Shown: positions 1-7,889 of the stretch, one piece after another
Numbering within the stretch: position 1 is the first letter of the stretch
How the letters are laid out: each line of letters starts with the position of its first letter
Assembly: GCA_039180415.1 (NCBI GenBank)
Contig: JBCDDH010000034.1
Span: forward strand, 1-36,161
Length of the DNA: 36,161 bases
From: CAZIXN01 sp039180415
Lineage (GTDB): Bacteria > Planctomycetota > Phycisphaerae > Phycisphaerales > Phycisphaeraceae
Reading direction: 5' to 3'
Program-made: the position numbers and the translations under genes
Notes under the pieces: model-generated
Told to the model about the DNA's origin: nothing
The model's input: only the letters and a program-made list of their open reading frames with translations
Databases searched by the model: none

Positions 1-1
1 G

Positions 2-208
2 GCTTTAGAACGGCTGGCGGGCACCGAAGCGCTGGACGAGGCGTACGGGACGGACGAGGCCGGGCAAGCTGGACCGCTTCCCATGCAGCAGGCGACCGAC
101 ACGCCCAGCCTGGAGCCGGCCCCGGGCTCGCGGCAAGACGAAGCGCCGTCGCGGCCGGCCGGGGGTTCGCCATTCGGATCGTTCAACGACGGGCTGCTGC
201 GGGCGTGA
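2..208 (+). CDS. 3' end of an unrecognised protein (partial)
   Basis: An open frame enters from the left edge and ends at a TGA at 206-208, giving the last 68 residues of a protein. The visible part is rich in Ala, Pro, Gly, Asp, Glu and Gln, has no hydrophobic segment, and ends FNDGLLRA. It looks like a disordered acidic and proline-rich tail and carries no motif I recognise. The frame is open from the first base, and the 49-base gap to the next start is short, so it may be cotranscribed with the purine gene downstream. It could be the variable tail of almost any protein; I do not assign a function. Confidence 0.55.
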   Translation, partial: ALERLAGTEALDEAYGTDEAGQAGPLPMQQATDTPSLEPAPGSRQDEAPSRPAGGSPFGSFNDGLLRA

Positions 209-257
209 ACTTCTCCCGAGCTTCGTCGGTCTCGGGCGTCGCCGCTACATTGCCGCG

Positions 258-1451
258 ATGCCCGAGACCGATGAAGCACAGGCCACCCGCCTGAAATACG
301 GATGCAACCCGAACCAGACGCACGCCGTGCTCCGACAGCCGGCGTCGAGTCCGTTGCGGGTCGTGAACGGCTCGCCGAGCTACATCAACCTGCTCGATGG
401 CCTGCGGGGCTGGCAGCTGGTCCGAGACCTCAAGGCGGCGACGGGCAAAGCGGCGGCGGCGTCGTTTAAGCACGTGAGTCCGGCGGGCGCGGCGGTGGCG
501 GGCGAGCTTTCGGGGGATTTCAAGAAGGCGTTTTTCTACGGCGACCCGGACGCGGGTTGGTCGGACGCGGCCACGGCGTACGCGAAGGCGCGGAGCAGCG
601 ACCGGGTGGCGAGCTTCGGCGACTTCGTGGTGGTCAGCGAGCCGGTGGACGCGTCGTTGGCGGCGGTCCTGAAGCCGGAGGTGAGCGACGGCATCCTCGC
701 GCCGGCGTACGACGACGACGCGGCAGAACTGCTACGGGCGAAGAAGGGCGGCAAGTACGTGATGCTGGCCATGGACCCGGCGTACGCCCCGCCGGCGGTC
801 GAGTCGCGGGTGGAGTTTGGGCTGACGCTGGAGCAGTCGCACAACGATCTTCGGATTACGCCCGACACGTTTTCCAACATAGTCACGAAGAACCGGGAGA
901 TTCTTCCGGGGGCGATGGAGACGCTGATCGTGGCGACGGTGACGCTGAAGCACACGCAGAGCAATTCGATCGCGGTGGGGTTCGACGGTCAGGCGGTGGG
1001 GATCGGGGCGGGCCAGCAGAGCCGGATCGCGTGCACGCGGATCGCGTGCGACAAGGCGGACCGCTGGCTGCTCAAGACGCACCCCAAGACGCTGGCGCTG
1101 GCGTTCGTGGACGGGCTGGCCAAGGCGGAGCGAGTGAACGCGCAGGATTTGTTCGTGCGTTGGCAGGAGTTGAACGACGGCGAGCGGGCGGAGTTGGAAA
1201 AGATGATCGCGTCGGGGCTGGAGCCGATCTCTCAGGAAGAGCGGGTCGCATGGCTGGGCGAGCGCGATGGCGTGGTGTTAAGCAGCGACGCGTTTATCCC
1301 GTTCCGTGACAACCTGGATCGGGCGGCCGCCTCGGGCGTGAGCGTGGTCGCACAGGCGGGCGGGTCGGCGCGGGACGGGGGCGTGATCGACGCGGCGGAC
1401 CAGCACGGCATGGCGATGGCGATGACGGGGGTGCGGCTGTTCCTGCACTGA
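258..1451 (+). CDS. purH: Stand-alone AICAR transformylase (phosphoribosylaminoimidazolecarboxamide formyltransferase), eukaryote-type
   Basis: This cytosolic enzyme transfers a formyl group from 10-formyl-tetrahydrofolate to AICAR, the ninth step of de novo IMP synthesis. The 397 residues cover only the AICARFT part of bifunctional PurH: it starts at YGCNPNQT (about residue 14) and ends at GVRLFLH. The catalytic Lys-His pair is visible in AASFKHVSPAG (K71, H72), followed by SFGDFV, REVSDGI-like and KHTQSNS segments and the FIPFRDNLDRAAASG segment near the C terminus. These read closer to the animal/fungal ATIC transformylase half than to E. coli PurH. The N-terminal IMP cyclohydrolase (MGS-like) domain is absent, so ring closure must be encoded elsewhere. 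The ATG at 258 lies just ahead of the conserved region. The gene converges on the AEC transporter gene. Confidence 0.93.
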   Translation: MPETDEAQATRLKYGCNPNQTHAVLRQPASSPLRVVNGSPSYINLLDGLRGWQLVRDLKAATGKAAAASFKHVSPAGAAVAGELSGDFKKAFFYGDPDAGWSDAATAYAKARSSDRVASFGDFVVVSEPVDASLAAVLKPEVSDGILAPAYDDDAAELLRAKKGGKYVMLAMDPAYAPPAVESRVEFGLTLEQSHNDLRITPDTFSNIVTKNREILPGAMETLIVATVTLKHTQSNSIAVGFDGQAVGIGAGQQSRIACTRIACDKADRWLLKTHPKTLALAFVDGLAKAERVNAQDLFVRWQELNDGERAELEKMIASGLEPISQEERVAWLGERDGVVLSSDAFIPFRDNLDRAAASGVSVVAQAGGSARDGGVIDAADQHGMAMAMTGVRLFLH

Positions 1452-1455
1452 GTCG

Positions 1456-1500
1456 AGCCGGGGCCATGGGTGACACGCGATAGAAGTGGGCTCCCCGGCT
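1456..1500. terminator. Inverted repeat between convergent genes, possible weak terminator
   Basis: AGCCGGGG at 1456-1463 is matched by its exact complement at 1493-1500, with a 29-base spacer, in the 47-base gap between the convergent purH and AEC genes. The second arm touches the AEC stop codon. Neither side has a T-run, so if it stops transcription it does so weakly or with Rho. Confidence 0.3.
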
Positions 1501-2422
1501 ATGCGGTGATCCAAAGCGCGGCGGCGAGAGAGAGGGCGGACAGGGCGGTGCTGAGCGCGATCGTCGCGGCGGCGAGCGGTGCGTCGCCCTTGAGCTGCGT
1601 CGTGAGCACATAGGAGGCGACGGCGGTGGGCGCGGCGGCGAAGACGAGCACCGTGCGGAGGTCGTCGCCGCGGAGGCCGAGCAGGTGGGCGGTGGCCCCG
1701 GCCAGTGCGGGGGCGGCGACGAGCTTGACCACGGCCGAGGCGGCGGCGCGTCGGGTTTGGGAGCCGAGCCGATAGGCGACCAAGGCCCCGCCAAGGCAGA
1801 GCAGGGCGAGCGGGGCGGCGGTTCGGCCCAGCAGCGTGAGGGTTTCGTGGGCGACGCCCGGCAGCGGGCCGACGAGGTTCGGCCAAGCCCAGCCTAGCGC
1901 GCAGGCGACGATGAGTGGGTTGGTGACGATGGACTTGGCGAGGCGGGCGGGCAGGCGGAAATCGACACGTTGGTGCGGGGCGACGAGTGCGATTACGGAG
2001 ATGACGTTGAAGAGCACGACCAGCGGGCCGAGGATCAGGGCGGCCTTGGCGTTGGTTTCGGGGTCGTGGTTGGAGGCGAGGGCCACGACGGGCAGGGCGG
2101 TAAAGGCGAGGTTGCCGCGGCAGCCGGCCTGCACGAAGGTGCCGGCGGTGGGCCCGGGCATACCTCGGAAGGCGGCGACGGCCCAGGCGAGCAGCGCGGC
2201 GCCCAAGGTGCCGGCGCCGACGGCACCGCCCATGCGCAGCGCGTCGCCGCCGATCGCCGGGGCCTCGGCCAGCTTGACGACCAACAGGCACGGCAGCGCG
2301 ACCCAGTACACAAACCGCTCGAGCCCGCGGCGCGATTCCGGGCTGAGGAAGCCGGACTTGAATAGCGCGGCCCCCGTGGCGACGAGCAGGAAGATCGGCA
2401 GCAACGGCGCGAAGACTTGCAC
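1499..2422 (-). CDS. AEC-family membrane transporter (auxin efflux carrier/BASS fold)
   Basis: An integral inner-membrane protein of 307 residues with about ten hydrophobic helices, the usual length of bacterial AEC permeases, which move organic anions or related solutes. Typical features are the N-terminal segment LLPIFLLVATGAALFKSGFL, the GCRGNLAFTALPVV stretch in the middle and the NPLIVACALGWAW helix. The GTG at 2422 starts exactly at the first helix and lies 11 bases after the stop of the sulfotransferase-like gene. A longer reading (to 2758) would add a basic non-hydrophobic extension that only shadows that gene. It is the last gene of the glycosyltransferase/sulfotransferase run. The substrate cannot be told from sequence; a link to sulfated-glycan metabolism is inference from position. 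Confidence 0.82.
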   Translation of the reverse strand: MQVFAPLLPIFLLVATGAALFKSGFLSPESRRGLERFVYWVALPCLLVVKLAEAPAIGGDALRMGGAVGAGTLGAALLAWAVAAFRGMPGPTAGTFVQAGCRGNLAFTALPVVALASNHDPETNAKAALILGPLVVLFNVISVIALVAPHQRVDFRLPARLAKSIVTNPLIVACALGWAWPNLVGPLPGVAHETLTLLGRTAAPLALLCLGGALVAYRLGSQTRRAAASAVVKLVAAPALAGATAHLLGLRGDDLRTVLVFAAAPTAVASYVLTTQLKGDAPLAAATIALSTALSALSLAAALWITA

Positions 2423-2433
2423 GCGGAGCGACT

Positions 2434-3918
2434 TTAGCCGACACGCTGTGCGTCGGGCAGTTGGAGCTGGCCGAAACGCGGGCCGAGGGTTTCGAGGAGA
2501 CGGACGCGCCAGGTCGACTTGAACGCGTCGAGGAACGCATCGGGAAGCGCGGGTTCGCTGCTGCGGAGCCAGAGTTGCAGGTCGGCGTCGCGGGCGGCGT
2601 GCATGGTGCGCGGGTCGATCCGGCCGTAAAGGGCCGAGGGCCGCTTGTCGATCTGGCTTTGCGGTGGTTCGAGGGGTTGGTCGGGGAAGTCGTGAGCTTG
2701 TGGCACGGCGTAGCCGTGGTCGGCAAAGGCGGCGTCGAGCTTTGCTTCGGCCATCCACCGGGCGTGAACGGGCCGGAAGTGGGGGCGTTTGTCGGCGGTG
2801 GGGTTGAACAGGTGTTCGTCGCCGGCGGGCGTGAGGGATTTGAAACCGACCTGTTGCCAGATAGCGTCGGCTTGCGCATCGGTAAGTTCTACGCCGGCGT
2901 CGCGGCCGAGCCGCTGGATGGTGGAACGCGGTTGTTGCGTGAGGTCTTCGTAGCGGACGACGCGGTGGGCGTGGCGGTGGTTCTGGGCGTCGGCGTGGTA
3001 GTCGGCGATCTGGCCGGCGATGGGGCGGAACCAGTCGGGGTCGTGCAGGGCGTGTTCGAGGGGGCGGACGGTTTTGGCGGCGTTGGAACAGAGCACGGCG
3101 AGCGGGTCGCGGACGGCGAGGTAGACCCGGCGATAGCCGAAAGCCGGGAAAAAAGAGGCGGCCTCATCGGTCCAGCGGGAATGGGCGCCGTAGGGGCGAT
3201 TGAGGAAGCCGGCGTGCGGCAGGTGGTTGAGGAGAAAAACCGTCGGAGGCGCTTCGTCGCGCCGGGAAGCGGTGAGGCTTCGGAGGGTGGCACGGACGGA
3301 GCATTGCCCGAGATGGCCGGGCGCGAGCACGAACTCCTCGACGGCGTGATGGGTGGCGGCGGCGGCGACGGCGAGGAGACCTTGGGCGGCCGCGTGCATG
3401 AGCTTGGCGTGGTGCTGGGCGTAGCGTTGGGCCTGCTGCCAAGCGGGGTGATCGTCGGGCGCCGGTTGGGCGGCGCGGTGTTCTTCGATCTTGCCGAGGA
3501 CGCGGGTGAGCACGACGTTTCCGGTGCCGGGGTAGCCGGTGACGGCGTAGAGGTCGGCGAAGCGCGGGGCGAGGTTGGCGGCGAGGACGGCGGGGTGGCG
3601 GACGGGGACGTGCGCCGGCGTTCGGGCATGGAGCCAAGCGAGGGCTTTGAGGAAGCGGTCGGCGGCGTAGGCCGGCGGGTCGGCGGTGCCGTTGAGCAGC
3701 AGGATCGCGTCGGGTGGTGCGCCGTGGTTCGGGGCGGGCGGATCGGGGTGGAACCCCGCGGCGTCGAGCACGGGGCGGGCGGCGGTGTGTTCGCCGGCGG
3801 TGCCGATGCTTTGCCAGCGTTGGCCGTCGGGCGAGCGCCAAGCCTCGGTTCGATTCACGCGCGGAGCGAGCCTTCGGAATCGGGCGGCGGCGCCACGGAT
3901 TTTGGAGGACAACGGCAT
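2434..3918 (-). CDS. Sulfotransferase-like protein, copy B
   Basis: A 494-residue protein with a PAPS-dependent sulfotransferase-like core. A P-loop-like 5'-phosphosulfate loop is seen as TGYPGTGNVVLTR (about 127-139). The 3'-phosphate motif RVYLAVRDPLAVLCSNAAKT has Arg270 and Ser278, the eight-residue spacing typical of sulfotransferases. VRYEDL (about 321-326) matches the usual downstream segment. The loop is PGTGN rather than the common PKSGT, so the donor and activity are not certain. No signal peptide or membrane helix is seen, so it is probably cytoplasmic. The ATG at 3918 is 17 bases after the stop of copy A, which has the same length and clear similarity in the last 230 residues (AIWQQVGFKSLTPAG versus AIWDRVGFKPLTPAG). 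This is a tandem duplication that has since diverged. It probably acts on a glycan or lipid acceptor, by context. Confidence 0.68.
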   Translation of the reverse strand: MPLSSKIRGAAARFRRLAPRVNRTEAWRSPDGQRWQSIGTAGEHTAARPVLDAAGFHPDPPAPNHGAPPDAILLLNGTADPPAYAADRFLKALAWLHARTPAHVPVRHPAVLAANLAPRFADLYAVTGYPGTGNVVLTRVLGKIEEHRAAQPAPDDHPAWQQAQRYAQHHAKLMHAAAQGLLAVAAAATHHAVEEFVLAPGHLGQCSVRATLRSLTASRRDEAPPTVFLLNHLPHAGFLNRPYGAHSRWTDEAASFFPAFGYRRVYLAVRDPLAVLCSNAAKTVRPLEHALHDPDWFRPIAGQIADYHADAQNHRHAHRVVRYEDLTQQPRSTIQRLGRDAGVELTDAQADAIWQQVGFKSLTPAGDEHLFNPTADKRPHFRPVHARWMAEAKLDAAFADHGYAVPQAHDFPDQPLEPPQSQIDKRPSALYGRIDPRTMHAARDADLQLWLRSSEPALPDAFLDAFKSTWRVRLLETLGPRFGQLQLPDAQRVG

Positions 3919-3935
3919 GGCGAGGCGGCGGCGGG

Positions 3936-5420
3936 TCAGACCGCGTGGGCGGTGCGATGGCGGAGCAGCCCGTCGCCGAGCGTGCGAGCGGCGGCGAGGA
4001 AGTCGGGGTCTTCGGCGAGTTCGGCGCCGAGGCGGGCGAGCGCTTCGTCGGTGGCGCGGAAGTCGAGTCGGCGGTGGGGCACGCGGAGCAGGAACAGCTG
4101 GGTGGGGTCGGGTCGGCCGTAGAGCAGGCTGGGCGTGGTGCGGATGAGCTGCTCGGTGAGCGGAACCGTGGGTTGGTCGGGGAGCTGGTCGGGGCCGGGC
4201 GGGGTGTAGCCGAAGGGCTTGAACCAGTCGAACACGCCGGTGGCTTGGAGTTGCGGGTAGAGCGAGCGGCGGAAGAGGCGGTGCTTGTCGGCGAGGGGAT
4301 CGACGAGGTGTTCGCGGCCGGCGGGCGTGAGCGGCTTGAAGCCGACGCGGTCCCAGATGGCTTGAGCGTCTTGAGTAGACAGGCGTCGACCTGCGTCTTT
4401 GGCGAAGCGGCGGAGCGATTCGATCGGGCGCTGGAGCAGGTCTTCGAAGCGGACCAGGCGGAAGCGTTCGCGGTGGGCGTGGACCTGTTCGAGAAAGCCG
4501 GCGGTGGTGCGGGCGCACTGCTCGAGCCAGGCGGGGTGATGGAGGATGGGCTCGCAGGGCCGGAGGGTCTTGGCGGCGTTGGACGCGATGCCGGCGAGTG
4601 GTTCGCGGACCACGCAGTACACCCGGCGGAAGCCGTGCTGTCGGAAGAACCCGACGGTGTCTTGGTCCCAAGGGATGTGGGCGCCGTAGTCGCGGCCGAC
4701 GAAGCCGGAGTAGGGCAGGCCTTCGATCAGCAGGGTGTGCCTGTCCTCGAAGCCGAGGCGGGCGGCGGCGGCGTCGACACGGTTGGAGCCGCTGATGCTG
4801 TACGAGATGAGCGTGGTGCCGCGGGCGTCGGCGACGCGGCGGGCGAGTTGCTCGACGGCGTGGCGGAGGACGTGGCCGTGGTGGTCGGCGTCGAAGCGGA
4901 GGCGTTCGACCCGTTCGGGTCGGGGCCGGAACTTGTCGGGGCCCAGGGCGTGCTCGTCGAGGGCGGCGAGCAGGGCGTGCATGAGCATGTTGCCGTGGCC
5001 GGAGAAGCCGGTGACGGCAAAACGTCCGGTGTCGGGCAGGTCCATCCAGGTAGCGCGGGCGACGGGGTGGAGCACGTCGCGGGGCCGGCCGTCCGGGCTG
5101 GGTGGGAGTTGGCGGCGCAGCGAGGCGGCGGCGCGGGCGAAGACGGGCGACGGCGTGCGTTCGTGGAAGGCGAGGTACGACTCGGCGGGCAGAGGAGCGC
5201 CCGCCGTTTCGGGTGTAGGGGTGTAGCCGGCACCTTCGAAGTGGGGCAGCAATTCGGTCTGGGCGGAACGGGGCCCGAGCAGGTCGGCGGCCGGGGCGTG
5301 GTCGTGGCGGAGCAGGGTGCGCGGCGGGGCGGGTGACGGCTCGGTGTCGGCTTGGGGTTCGGCTTCGGGATAAGCAGGCGGCGCGGGCACGGAGTCATCC
5401 TCAAGGCCAGGCGGCGTCAC
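3936..5420 (-). CDS. Sulfotransferase-like protein, copy A
   Basis: A 494-residue paralog of the following gene. The first 50 residues are Pro/Glu/Ala-rich and look disordered. The 5'-loop is VTGFSGHGNML (about 136-146), more altered than in copy B. The 3'-phosphate motif RVYCVVREPLAGIASNAAKT has Arg272 and Ser280, again eight apart, followed by VRFEDL (323-328). The shared segment GFKPLTPAGREHL and the LPDQP/LYGR-DP segments near the C terminus mark a family-specific tail outside the sulfotransferase core. It starts with GTG (5420-5418), which overlaps the TGA of the upstream glycosyltransferase in a GTGA junction, so translation is probably coupled. Sulfation of the glycan made by the neighbouring GT4 enzymes is a reasonable but unproven role. 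Confidence 0.66.
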   Translation of the reverse strand: MTPPGLEDDSVPAPPAYPEAEPQADTEPSPAPPRTLLRHDHAPAADLLGPRSAQTELLPHFEGAGYTPTPETAGAPLPAESYLAFHERTPSPVFARAAASLRRQLPPSPDGRPRDVLHPVARATWMDLPDTGRFAVTGFSGHGNMLMHALLAALDEHALGPDKFRPRPERVERLRFDADHHGHVLRHAVEQLARRVADARGTTLISYSISGSNRVDAAAARLGFEDRHTLLIEGLPYSGFVGRDYGAHIPWDQDTVGFFRQHGFRRVYCVVREPLAGIASNAAKTLRPCEPILHHPAWLEQCARTTAGFLEQVHAHRERFRLVRFEDLLQRPIESLRRFAKDAGRRLSTQDAQAIWDRVGFKPLTPAGREHLVDPLADKHRLFRRSLYPQLQATGVFDWFKPFGYTPPGPDQLPDQPTVPLTEQLIRTTPSLLYGRPDPTQLFLLRVPHRRLDFRATDEALARLGAELAEDPDFLAAARTLGDGLLRHRTAHAV

Positions 5421-6535
5421 GTCAACGCCGCGAGCCGGTCGATCACCTCGAGGTAGGCGACGCCGATCGTCTCGGGGGCGAAGGCCCGGACGCGTCGGCG
5501 GCCGGCGGCGACGAGCGCGTCGCGCCGCGTAGGTTCGTCGATCACCCGCGCGATCGCGGCGGCGAGGCGGGCGGGGTCGGTCGCGTCCACCACGAGCGCG
5601 GCATCGTCGACGATCTCGGGCAACGCGCCGCCGTCGGACGCCACGACCGGGACGCCGCGGTGCATCGCCTCGATCGCGGGCAGGCCGAAGCCCTCGTACC
5701 GGCTGGGCATAACGAGCGCGGCGGCGTGGGCGTAGAGCGTGTGCAGCGTCGCGTCGTCCACGGCTCCGCGGAACGCGACGCGCTCCCGCATACCCAGCGC
5801 GGCGACACGTCGCTGTGCTTCGGGGAAGCGCGGGTCGAGCGGGCCCACGAAGACCAGGCGGAGCGGCTCGGGCAGCCGTGCGAACGCGTCGACTAGGCCC
5901 GCGGCGTTTTTATACGGATCGAATCGGCCGACGCAGAGCAGATACGGAGGGTCGGCCGGGTTCGGGTCTTGATGGTTGGGTACGGTGGGGTTTTCTGGTG
6001 GGTCCGGAGGCGGGACGGGGTTGTAGAGGACGTGGAGTTTGCTTGGCGGGAGTCCGAGCAGTCGGGTGAGGTCGTCGGCCGAATGCCGGCTGACCGTGAA
6101 CACCGCGTCCGCGCGGCGGGCCTGCGTGCGGAGCCAAGCCCTCCACACGGCGCGGAAGCGTTCTTTCTTGGAGCGGGCGGCGTGGTGGGTCAGCTCGGGT
6201 TTGAGCGGGATCGCGTCGTGCAGCGTGACCGCGACCCTGGGGCCGAGCCAAAGCGGCGCGAACGCGTCGGGGCAGTGGAGCACGCTAGGGCGCAGCCGTC
6301 GCAGCCGTTTCCGCCAGCGAAGCGGTTCGCCCGGCGTTCGCGGGCGATGCGCATCGACCACGACGTCGAACGGCCCGTGGTTGGCCAAAGTTTCGGGCAA
6401 GGGGCCGACCGGGTGCGTGAGCACGCGGACTTTGCGGGCCGGGTCGGCGACACGGATCGCGTCCAACAGGTTGGCGGTGTACCGCGGGATGCCGCTGGGC
6501 GGTTGGGCGAGATAGCGCGCGTCGATCGTGAGCAC
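5417..6535 (-). CDS. GT4-family glycosyltransferase
   Basis: A retaining, GT-B fold glycosyltransferase of 372 residues, expected on the cytoplasmic side of the membrane and using a nucleotide sugar. The N terminus LTIDARYLAQPPSGIPRYT is the usual GT4 start with its glycine-containing acceptor loop. TLHDAIP, CVGRFDPYKN (about 201-210) and the E-x7-E motif RYEGFGLPAIEA (E281, E289) follow in the expected places. The frame extends to 6703, but the family start fits the GTG at 6535, and extending further would run into the divergent gene at 6570. It is the first gene of a coupled run with the two sulfotransferase-like genes and the AEC transporter. The sugar donor and acceptor are not predictable. 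Confidence 0.88.
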   Translation of the reverse strand: MLTIDARYLAQPPSGIPRYTANLLDAIRVADPARKVRVLTHPVGPLPETLANHGPFDVVVDAHRPRTPGEPLRWRKRLRRLRPSVLHCPDAFAPLWLGPRVAVTLHDAIPLKPELTHHAARSKKERFRAVWRAWLRTQARRADAVFTVSRHSADDLTRLLGLPPSKLHVLYNPVPPPDPPENPTVPNHQDPNPADPPYLLCVGRFDPYKNAAGLVDAFARLPEPLRLVFVGPLDPRFPEAQRRVAALGMRERVAFRGAVDDATLHTLYAHAAALVMPSRYEGFGLPAIEAMHRGVPVVASDGGALPEIVDDAALVVDATDPARLAAAIARVIDEPTRRDALVAAGRRRVRAFAPETIGVAYLEVIDRLAALT

Positions 6536-6569
6536 GGCCGAGATGCTAGCCCGCGGGTAAGGTGCCGAA

Positions 6570-7889
6570 ATGGGGCGTACGAAAAACGCAGAGCAAGCCG
6601 CCGCGGCTCCGCGGCCCGAACGGGTTCTCTTCGACGTGACCCGCACCGCGCTGCACGGCGGCAACACCGGCGTGCAGCGCGTGGTCCGCGAGATGGCTCG
6701 CAACGGCGGGGCCGCGCTGCGTAAGCTCGGCGCGATCGAGTTGGTGCCCGTGGTGTGGACCGGCGCACGCTACGTCCGTCACCGCGGCCCGCTGTCCGAA
6801 CACCCGCACCCGTGGGTCGCGCTGCTTCAAGCCGTCCAGCGGCGCCGTCGGCTGCGACGGGCGGGCGGCGATCGCGCCGCGGCGGCCGAGCCGATCGCGT
6901 CGGAGACGGCCGAGTGGATGCCGGATTGGATGGAACGGATGATCGGATTGGCGCGGCTCGGGCGGGCGTCGGTGAAAGTCGGGCCGAACGATCGGCTGAT
7001 CCTGGCCGACGCGCCGTGGAATTCGCGGACGCTGTTGGATCACGCCGAATCGACCCCGGCCTCGGTCGCGGTATTGCTGCACGACCTCTTGCCGCTGCAG
7101 GTGCCCGAGACGTGCGAGGCGGGCGTGCCGGGGCGGTTCCGCCGGTGGTTGGACCGGGTGTTACCATTGGCGGACACGGCGGTGACGGTGTCGGAAGCGA
7201 CCGGCCGAGCGGTGCGAGACCACGCGTTGGAACTCGAACTGCCCGGGCTGCGCGTCGCCTCTTTTCGCCCCGGTTCGGACGTCAAACCCGGCGGCCACGC
7301 TTCGGACGCCCTGGACGTGTCGCGGATCCGCCCGAACTTGCCGCCGTGCTTCGTGGGCGACCCGACGGTTCTTTGCGTGGGGACGCTCGAGCCGCGGAAG
7401 GATCACGCGACCCTGCTCGACGCGTTCGAGGCCTACTGGTCGCGCGGCGGCGAAGCGCGGCTACTCATCGCCGGCCGGATCGGTTGGAACGTAGACGACC
7501 TGCTGCGTCGGCTGGACGAACACCCGCGGCGGGGCCGCCGGCTGCTGGTGTTCCACGACCTGGACGACCACGAGCTGGCCTACGCGTACCGCTTGGCGAC
7601 GGCGGTGGTCTGCCCGTCGATCGCCGAAGGCTTCGGCTTGCCGATCGTCGAGGCGTTGCGGCAGGGTTCGCGCGTGATCGCCACGGACATCCCCGCCCAC
7701 CGCGAGGCGGGCGGCGGCCTGGCGACGTATTTCCCGGCGCGCGATCCCGAGGCGTTGGCGCGGCTGCTGAGTTGCCTGGAGACGTTGCCCGAGCCGGGCG
7801 CGGGCGACTTGGCGGAGACGCCCGACTGGTCGCAGAGCGCGGAGGCGTTCTTCGCGGCGGCGTTGGGCTTGGAGCGATCCGAGCGATGA
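6570..7889 (+). CDS. GT4-family glycosyltransferase
   Basis: A 439-residue GT-B enzyme. VLFDVTRTALHGGNTGVQR (19-37) is the N-terminal donor/acceptor loop, LLHDLLPL and VTVSEAT follow, CVGTLEPRKDHATLL (269-283) opens the C-terminal nucleotide-sugar domain, and the E-x7-E motif IAEGFGLPIVEAL uses E353 and E361. Residues 90-110 form a basic, alanine-rich linker unusual for the family. The ATG at 6570 is preceded by AAGGTG about ten bases upstream, a fair ribosome-binding site. The divergent GT4 gene starts only 34 bases away. The 3' end overlaps the next gene by ATGA. Probable role: assembly of a surface polysaccharide. Confidence 0.88.
   Translation: MGRTKNAEQAAAAPRPERVLFDVTRTALHGGNTGVQRVVREMARNGGAALRKLGAIELVPVVWTGARYVRHRGPLSEHPHPWVALLQAVQRRRRLRRAGGDRAAAAEPIASETAEWMPDWMERMIGLARLGRASVKVGPNDRLILADAPWNSRTLLDHAESTPASVAVLLHDLLPLQVPETCEAGVPGRFRRWLDRVLPLADTAVTVSEATGRAVRDHALELELPGLRVASFRPGSDVKPGGHASDALDVSRIRPNLPPCFVGDPTVLCVGTLEPRKDHATLLDAFEAYWSRGGEARLLIAGRIGWNVDDLLRRLDEHPRRGRRLLVFHDLDDHELAYAYRLATAVVCPSIAEGFGLPIVEALRQGSRVIATDIPAHREAGGGLATYFPARDPEALARLLSCLETLPEPGAGDLAETPDWSQSAEAFFAAALGLERSER

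Noticed and set aside
1278..4671. Very long minus-strand reading frames of 533 and 745 codons in other registers
   Set aside because: They are Arg/Pro/Ala-rich shadows caused by the high GC content. Only the parts with family motifs (AEC transporter, sulfotransferase-like copy B) are real genes.
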